Origin: Alphaproteobacteria bacterium
Lineage (GTDB): Bacteria; Pseudomonadota; Alphaproteobacteria; ATCC43930; CGMCC-115725
DNA length: 34,083 nt
Reading direction: 5' to 3'
Assembly: GCA_019237175.1 (NCBI GenBank)
Contig: JAFAHP010000140.1
Coordinates: 1-34,083 of the forward strand
The notes under the pieces are model-generated. The model was not told where the DNA came from, did no database searches, and was given only the letters and a program-made list of their open reading frames with translations. Position numbers and translations under genes: made by a program. Shown here piece after piece: positions 29,271-34,083 of this stretch (positions are counted from its first letter, which is position 1; each line of letters begins with the position of its first letter).

Positions 29271-30019
29271 ACGGGTTCAGGCTGCCGCTCATTCTCTCGC
29301 TGGCGGCCCATGCGATCATCCTGGGACTGCTGGTGATGCTGCCGGCGCCGATACCGCCGGCGGCACCTTCGCTCCCGAGCGGGATTGAGGTCGCGTTCGC
29401 ACCGTCGTTGCCGGCGCCGCCGCCCCCGCCTGCGCCTCCCCCGGTCAAGGCCGAACCACCGCCGCCACCCCCGAAAACCGACACACCGCGTCCAGTGGCC
29501 CCGATCGAGCCACCGCCGCCTGCTCCCGAAGCGGCGGTCGTGGTTCCGGAACCGCTCCTGCTACCGCCGCCGCCAAAGCCGCCGGTCCCGCCGCGGCGGG
29601 TCGCGGTTCGGCGCGTCGAGCGGCCAGTGACGCGCCCGGAGGAAGCGCCGGTAGCGCCGGTTGTTCCCGTGGCGCCGGCCCAGCAGGCGGCACTCGCGCC
29701 GGCGCGGGTGCGCCCACCTGCGTCCGCGGCTGTCAGTCCGGGATATCAAGCGCTGCTCGGCGAATGGCTGAATAGCCATAAGCGCTATCCCGAGGGTGCC
29801 CGCGAACACGGCGAGCAGGGCCGCGCGATATTACATTTTGCGGTCGAACGCAGCGGCCGGGTCACCGAATTCGCGGTTGTCAAAAGCTCCGGTTACCCGG
29901 ATCTCGACCAAGGGCTGGAGGAGATGATGCGGGGTGCGATTTTGCCGCCTTTTCCTGCCGACATGCCGCAATCCAGCATCAGCGTCTCGGTGACGATCCG
30001 CTTCACGCTCGAGCAATGA
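29267..30019 (+). CDS. tonB: TonB family energy transducer
   Basis: N-terminal TM, long Pro-rich linker, C-terminal KRYPEGAREHGEQGRAILHFAVERSGRVTEFAVVKSSGYPDLDQGLEEMMRGAILPPFP; 4-nt overlap (GTGA) with exbD. Confidence 0.9.
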   Translation: MNGFRLPLILSLAAHAIILGLLVMLPAPIPPAAPSLPSGIEVAFAPSLPAPPPPPAPPPVKAEPPPPPPKTDTPRPVAPIEPPPPAPEAAVVVPEPLLLPPPPKPPVPPRRVAVRRVERPVTRPEEAPVAPVVPVAPAQQAALAPARVRPPASAAVSPGYQALLGEWLNSHKRYPEGAREHGEQGRAILHFAVERSGRVTEFAVVKSSGYPDLDQGLEEMMRGAILPPFPADMPQSSISVSVTIRFTLEQ

Positions 30020-30047
30020 ACGGATCGATCCACCGGGTGGCCGAGCC

Positions 30048-30398
30048 TTACAGGTTGGCGTTGATCGTGGCGCCGGGCTCGACATAGGCGCGGTCCCAGT
30101 CCGACCACCGCCCGAGGACCGGCTGGTCGGGATCGCGGTCGCGTCGCCAGCAGACCTCATCGCCCGGCGGTACGTCGATGATCTTGGTGGCGTTGTTGGG
30201 CAGCACGAATTCGAGGGTCGATAAATAGCCGGGTCCTCGCGACGCGCAATCCGGGTTGGATGTGATCACTGCCTCGACGTTGGTTGGGCCAAAATGCGGA
30301 TTGTTTAGCAGCAGAGTTCCCGGCGGAGGTGGCTGCGGCTGCCGCAATGCGCACGCGGCGACGCAAAAAAGCACAAAGGTCAACAGGATCGATCGCAC
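30048..30398 (-). CDS. putative lipoprotein (117-codon ORF)
   Basis: VRSILLTFVLFCVAACALRQPQPPPP lipobox; GTG start at 30398 inferred (ORF extends to 30470). Confidence 0.55.
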   Translation of the reverse strand: MRSILLTFVLFCVAACALRQPQPPPPGTLLLNNPHFGPTNVEAVITSNPDCASRGPGYLSTLEFVLPNNATKIIDVPPGDEVCWRRDRDPDQPVLGRWSDWDRAYVEPGATINANL

Positions 30399-30569
30399 GG
30401 ACTTGCTCTTTCGGTCGACGGGAACCGCGGCTCGGCGAACGCGGCGCCCGCACCCGCGCTGTGGAACCACGGCCTGCCCTCGCCCTCGGTTTAATCAATG
30501 CGAAGACCTTCTACCGGAACGCTGGCGACCGCACAATTCACCCGAGAACCGCGGCGCGACGATCACCTC

Positions 30570-31436
30570 TCATGCTCCGCCGAGATACTCTCTGATCCAG
30601 CGCTGGTAATTGTCGGCACGGGTGACCCGCCGCATCAATTCGGGAGGGGCTATGTTTTTGAGGTCGCGGGGGGATACGCCCTCGCGCAGCGCCTTCAAGG
30701 TGTCGTAGACCGCTTGTACCGCGGCCGAAAACGGGGCATGGGTCTGCAGCGCGACGCGGACGCGTCGCGCCGCCAGCCAATCGGGATCGCCGAGCTGACC
30801 GCTGCCGCCGCCGAGAATCAGCGGGATGGCGATCGCAGCCGACACCACTTCCACCGCTTCGACCGTAACCCCGCCGGCAAGAAACACCGCGTCGACGCCG
30901 GCCGCTTCATAGGCTTTGGCGCGCTTTACCGCCTCGTCGATGTTGGCGATTGCCAAGGCGCTGGTGCGACCGGCGATGACGAGGTTTTTGTCCTGGCGAG
31001 CCGACAACGCCGCCTTCATCTTGCCGACCCCTTCTTCGATCGAGCTGAGGCGCGGCTTGCCGTCGCTGCCATAGGGCCGCGGCAGCACCGTGTCCTCGAT
31101 CGACATCGCGCAAATGCCGGCGGTTTCCAGTTCCTCGACGGTGCGCCGCACACTGAGCGCGTTTCCGTAGCCGTGATCGGCGTCGACCAGCAGCGCCAGA
31201 TTGCCGGCGCGGCAAATTCGGTTCGCTTGATCGGCAAATTCGCTCAGGGTCAGGACAACGAGATCGGGGGCGCCGAGCACCGCCATCGATCCGATCGATC
31301 CCGAAAACATGCCGACCTCAAACCCCAGATCCTCGGCAATGCGCGCCGATATCGCGTCATACACGGAAGCCGGATGCACGCAGCGGGTTCCGGAAAGGAT
31401 TGCACGAAAACGCTCGCGCCGCTCGGTCCAGTTCAT
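30570..31436 (-). CDS. isocitrate lyase/PEP mutase family protein, oxaloacetate decarboxylase-like
   Basis: RCVHPASVYDAISARIAEDLGFEVGMFSGSIGSMAVLGAPDLVVLTLSEF...LLVDADHGYGNALSVRRTVEELETAGICAMSIEDTVLP. Confidence 0.88.
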   Translation of the reverse strand: MNWTERRERFRAILSGTRCVHPASVYDAISARIAEDLGFEVGMFSGSIGSMAVLGAPDLVVLTLSEFADQANRICRAGNLALLVDADHGYGNALSVRRTVEELETAGICAMSIEDTVLPRPYGSDGKPRLSSIEEGVGKMKAALSARQDKNLVIAGRTSALAIANIDEAVKRAKAYEAAGVDAVFLAGGVTVEAVEVVSAAIAIPLILGGGSGQLGDPDWLAARRVRVALQTHAPFSAAVQAVYDTLKALREGVSPRDLKNIAPPELMRRVTRADNYQRWIREYLGGA

Positions 31437-31570
31437 CTTGGCTCCTCCGGGTGTTGCATCGTCTAAAGTCAGCTTATCATGCCGAGCCGCGGGCCAAAGT
31501 GAATGATCGATCGCTCACGCGGGCACCCGAAAGCGAAAACCCGGCACCCCCAACGTTCCGTCCTCGCTCG

Positions 31571-32011
31571 TCATCCATCGCTCTCGATCACGTGAAGCGC
31601 GGCCCTGCCCCGGCGAACGGCGTTGGCCGACAAGCGGCGATCGAGTGTGGCCAATTGTCCGCGCCGTGCGACCGCCAGGGCCAGCAGATAAGTATCGGTG
31701 ACCCGCGCTGATGTCAGGATCCGACCCGGATCGACGATATCGGAACCCATCAGGCTGAAATTGTCCTTCCAGAACACATGTCCGGGCAGTGCGCGTAGCT
31801 GCGCGACAAGCGGTGCCACCGCAGCGGGCGAACCAGCCGAATTTGGATATCTCGGGTGACCGACGATCCGAATGACGCCGTTCTCAGTGATAGGGCATGT
31901 TGCCCAGGACGCCGCACCGGTTGCACCAAACCAACGGTGCGCCGCCTCGTGGCCAACATGGGTGGGATCAATCAGCGCTATCAAAAGATTGACATCGAGC
32001 AAAAAAGTCAC
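31571..32011 (-). CDS. type II toxin-antitoxin system VapC-like PIN toxin
   Basis: MTFLLDVNLLIALIDPTHVGHEAAHRWF...ITENGVIRIVGHPRYP...VTDTYLLALAVARRGQLATLDRRL. Confidence 0.88.
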   Translation of the reverse strand: MTFLLDVNLLIALIDPTHVGHEAAHRWFGATGAASWATCPITENGVIRIVGHPRYPNSAGSPAAVAPLVAQLRALPGHVFWKDNFSLMGSDIVDPGRILTSARVTDTYLLALAVARRGQLATLDRRLSANAVRRGRAALHVIESDG

Positions 32012-32238
32012 GGCAGCTCGTCACGCAGCGCATTGACGATGTCGAGCGTGACAACGGCATCGGGCCGGTGCACGGGCAGCAATGGGACGCCATTGCGCTC
32101 GGTTGAGGGGGCCGGCGGGCGCAGTGAACGGCGCGCTAATTCCGAGACCACTTGGCCGATGGTCTGGTTGTGCTGCCGCGCGATCGCTCGGGCTGCCAAC
32201 AGGACATCGTCATCGATGGCAAGGGTAGTGCGCATCAC
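32008..32238 (-). CDS. ribbon-helix-helix type antitoxin
   Basis: MRTTLAIDDDVLLAARAIARQHNQTIGQVVSELARRSLR; ATGA overlap with the toxin. Confidence 0.8.
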   Translation of the reverse strand: MMRTTLAIDDDVLLAARAIARQHNQTIGQVVSELARRSLRPPAPSTERNGVPLLPVHRPDAVVTLDIVNALRDELP

Positions 32239-32382
32239 GAACTTCCAACCGTTGCATCACTCATCATACATCACATACGAGACTTCGGGATAGCGAGGGA
32301 TTCGGGTCGGAAGTCGCGTCATTGCCTCTCAGCGTCGCGAACTTTAAGGTTCGGCCAAAAGGCCGAGATGATGGAGATGATA

Positions 32383-33441
32383 ATGGACAAGCGGATTGCG
32401 GTGATCGGCGCCGGCGCCATTGGCGGATATACCGGTGGTCATCTGGCCCATAACGGGTTCGACGTGACCTTGATCGATCCGTGGCCCGAGCACCTCGAGA
32501 CGATCCGCCGCGACGGCTTCGCCCTCGAAGGCATGACGCCGGAGGAGTTTGTCTGCGCCCGCCCGAAAACCATGCACCTGACCGAGGCGCAACAGCTTGC
32601 GAAGCAAACACCCATCGACATCGCAATGGTCGCGGTCAAATCCTACGACACCGAATGGGCGACCCGGCTGATCGCGCAATATCTGGCGCCCGACGGCTAC
32701 GTCGTGTCGTTGCAGAATTGCATGAACGAAGAGCGGATCGCCGGGATTGTCGGCTGGGACAAGACGGTGGGCTGCATCCCGGCGCTGCTCGGCGCCGAGC
32801 TTTACGCCCCCGGCCGGGTACGACGGACCGCGGCCCGCGGCGCCTCACCCTACGAAGTGTACCGGGTCGGCGAGGTCCACAGCCGCATCACCCCGCGGCT
32901 CGAAGAACTGGCGGCGATGATCGCCACGGTCGATACCGTCAAGGCGACAACGAACCTGTGGGGCGAGCGCTGGTCAAAGTTATGTGTCAACGGGATGGCC
33001 AACGGGGTTGCCGCTGCCACCGGCATGTCCGGCAACGAGATGAACCGCGACGAGAAAATTCGCCGTCTCAGCATCCGGCTCGCAGGGGAGGGGGTGCGCG
33101 TCGGGCAGGCGCTCGGATATCAGCTCGAACATATCCGCATGCACGAGCCCGAAACCCTGGCCCGGGCGGCCGAGGGCGACCGCGCAGCGCTCGACGAGAT
33201 CGAAACCCAGATCATGGCGACACTGAATTCGAACACGCGCAGCGAACTGGCACGCCCGTCGATGGGCCAGGACATGTACAAAGGCCGGCGCACCGAGATC
33301 GATTTCATCAACGGCGTCATCGCCGCCAAGGGCGCCGAGACCGGCGTGCCCGCGCCGACGCATGTAAAGCTGATCGCCGCGGTCAAAGAGGTCGAGCATG
33401 GCAAGCGAGCGGCAGCGCCGGAAAATCTTTACGGGATCTGA
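32383..33441 (+). CDS. ketopantoate reductase family protein (2-dehydropantoate 2-reductase-like)
   Basis: MDKRIAVIGAGAIGGYTGGHLAHNGFDVTLID; SLQNCMNEERIAGIVG; KLCVNGMANGVAAATGM. Alternative ATG at 32368. Confidence 0.88.
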   Translation: MDKRIAVIGAGAIGGYTGGHLAHNGFDVTLIDPWPEHLETIRRDGFALEGMTPEEFVCARPKTMHLTEAQQLAKQTPIDIAMVAVKSYDTEWATRLIAQYLAPDGYVVSLQNCMNEERIAGIVGWDKTVGCIPALLGAELYAPGRVRRTAARGASPYEVYRVGEVHSRITPRLEELAAMIATVDTVKATTNLWGERWSKLCVNGMANGVAAATGMSGNEMNRDEKIRRLSIRLAGEGVRVGQALGYQLEHIRMHEPETLARAAEGDRAALDEIETQIMATLNSNTRSELARPSMGQDMYKGRRTEIDFINGVIAAKGAETGVPAPTHVKLIAAVKEVEHGKRAAAPENLYGI

Positions 33442-33686
33442 TTGATGCCGGCTGTGGGCGACGCCCCAATCATGGGGTTTCCGCCGACCGGCAGGTCTCC
33501 GAAATCCGACGCTTTAGCGTATTGCGAAAATACGTAATCGACTGGATCGGCGGTGGTATCGTCCGGCGGCGGCGCGGCTCGCGGCCGCGATGATACTGGG
33601 TCGCCTGCGGCAAGAGCGAGGAGCAGTGCGACACACAGCAAAATGGCCGCACCACTTCCATCGGCGATCAAGCCAAGTGTCATCAA
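33429..33686 (-). CDS. small hypothetical secreted/membrane protein
   Basis: 85 aa with hydrophobic N-terminus GAAILLCVALLLALAAG; convergent 13-nt overlap with the upstream reductase. Confidence 0.4.
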   Translation of the reverse strand: MMTLGLIADGSGAAILLCVALLLALAAGDPVSSRPRAAPPPDDTTADPVDYVFSQYAKASDFGDLPVGGNPMIGASPTAGINQIP

Positions 33687-33694
33687 ATCAGAGT

Positions 33695-33970
33695 CTGGGC
33701 AGGAATCCGCTGCATGAGGCGCATTGCGTCTCTTCGAGACGCGCCACGGCGGAGGTTATTCTCGGGCCGCGCATAGAGGCTGGGCAAGAAACTCAAATGA
33801 GCTGGATCTGCGCCGTACGTCCTTCGAGGCCTCGCTTCGCGAGGCACCTCAGGATGAGGCATTTTTCTTAATGCCATCAATAATGTATTCCTCATGCTGA
33901 GGAGCGATCCGGCACAGCCGGAGCGCGTCTCGAAGCACGAATGCGCTTCATGCAGCGGATTCTTGCCCAG
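33695..33970. repeat. nested inverted-repeat (MITE-like) element
   Basis: About 48-bp near-identical inverted arms 33695-33743 and 33924-33970, with further inverted pairs inside. Confidence 0.7.
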
Positions 33971-34083
33971 CCTCGAAGCGCGGACCCGGGGGCTCGCAAT
34001 GACACCATAAAATATGCTGCGAATTTCTGGCTCAGGACGCTCGCCAACATGGTGCGCAGCTTCTGGCCGTCCCAAGACAGAGC

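Noticed and set aside
29385-29717. Alternate-frame ORFs over the Pro-rich region of tonB
   Set aside because: Low-complexity CCG repeats give open frames on several frames; the tonB frame has the conserved C-terminal domain.
28150-30019. Assignment of the three genes as tolQ-tolR-tolA
   Set aside because: The third protein has a typical TonB C-terminal domain, no tolB or pal follow, and a TonB-dependent receptor lies just upstream; exbB-exbD-tonB fits better.
33683-34075. 130-aa ORF MGRPEAAHHVGERPEPEIRS...MRNTLLMALRKMPHPEVPREARPRRT
   Set aside because: Lies entirely over the nested inverted-repeat element; a typical spurious translation of repeat DNA.
1-34083. CRISPR arrays, rRNA or tRNA genes, transposase genes
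   Set aside because: No regularly spaced direct repeats, cloverleaf candidates or transposase-like ORFs were recognised by eye; tRNAscan-SE, CRISPR finder and ISfinder were not run.

Overview
GC-rich, probably alphaproteobacterial chromosomal window with about 30 genes. Housekeeping genes recognised with confidence: gltB/gltD (glutamate synthase), lpdA-type dihydrolipoyl dehydrogenase, a BT1/MFS transporter, a xanthine dehydrogenase-family Mo-binding subunit, a PEP mutase/isocitrate lyase-family enzyme and a 2-dehydropantoate 2-reductase-like protein. There are two type II toxin-antitoxin modules (Phd/PIN and RHH/PIN). Two regions stand out. (1) At 18.7-23.6 kb on the minus strand, a run of six genes is joined by short start/stop overlaps: ModA-like binding protein, cytochrome b, sulfite-oxidase-family molybdoenzyme, DUF2064 transferase, radical SAM/SPASM protein and DPM1-like GT2. 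It converges on a GT-C-like membrane protein. (2) At 23.8-30 kb there is a putative metal-uptake island: a TonB-dependent receptor, a divergent 89-aa lipoprotein resembling the receptor's N-terminal plug segment, an internally duplicated His/Cys-rich protein, a possible Zur-like site, and downstream exbB-exbD-tonB. Other signals: a single-base frameshift in a RidA-family gene, palindromic repeats inserted in frame in a membrane protein, palindromic intergenic elements (one between gltB and gltD), and a nested inverted-repeat element at the right edge. All calls come from reading the sequence and the supplied ORFs; no database search was run.
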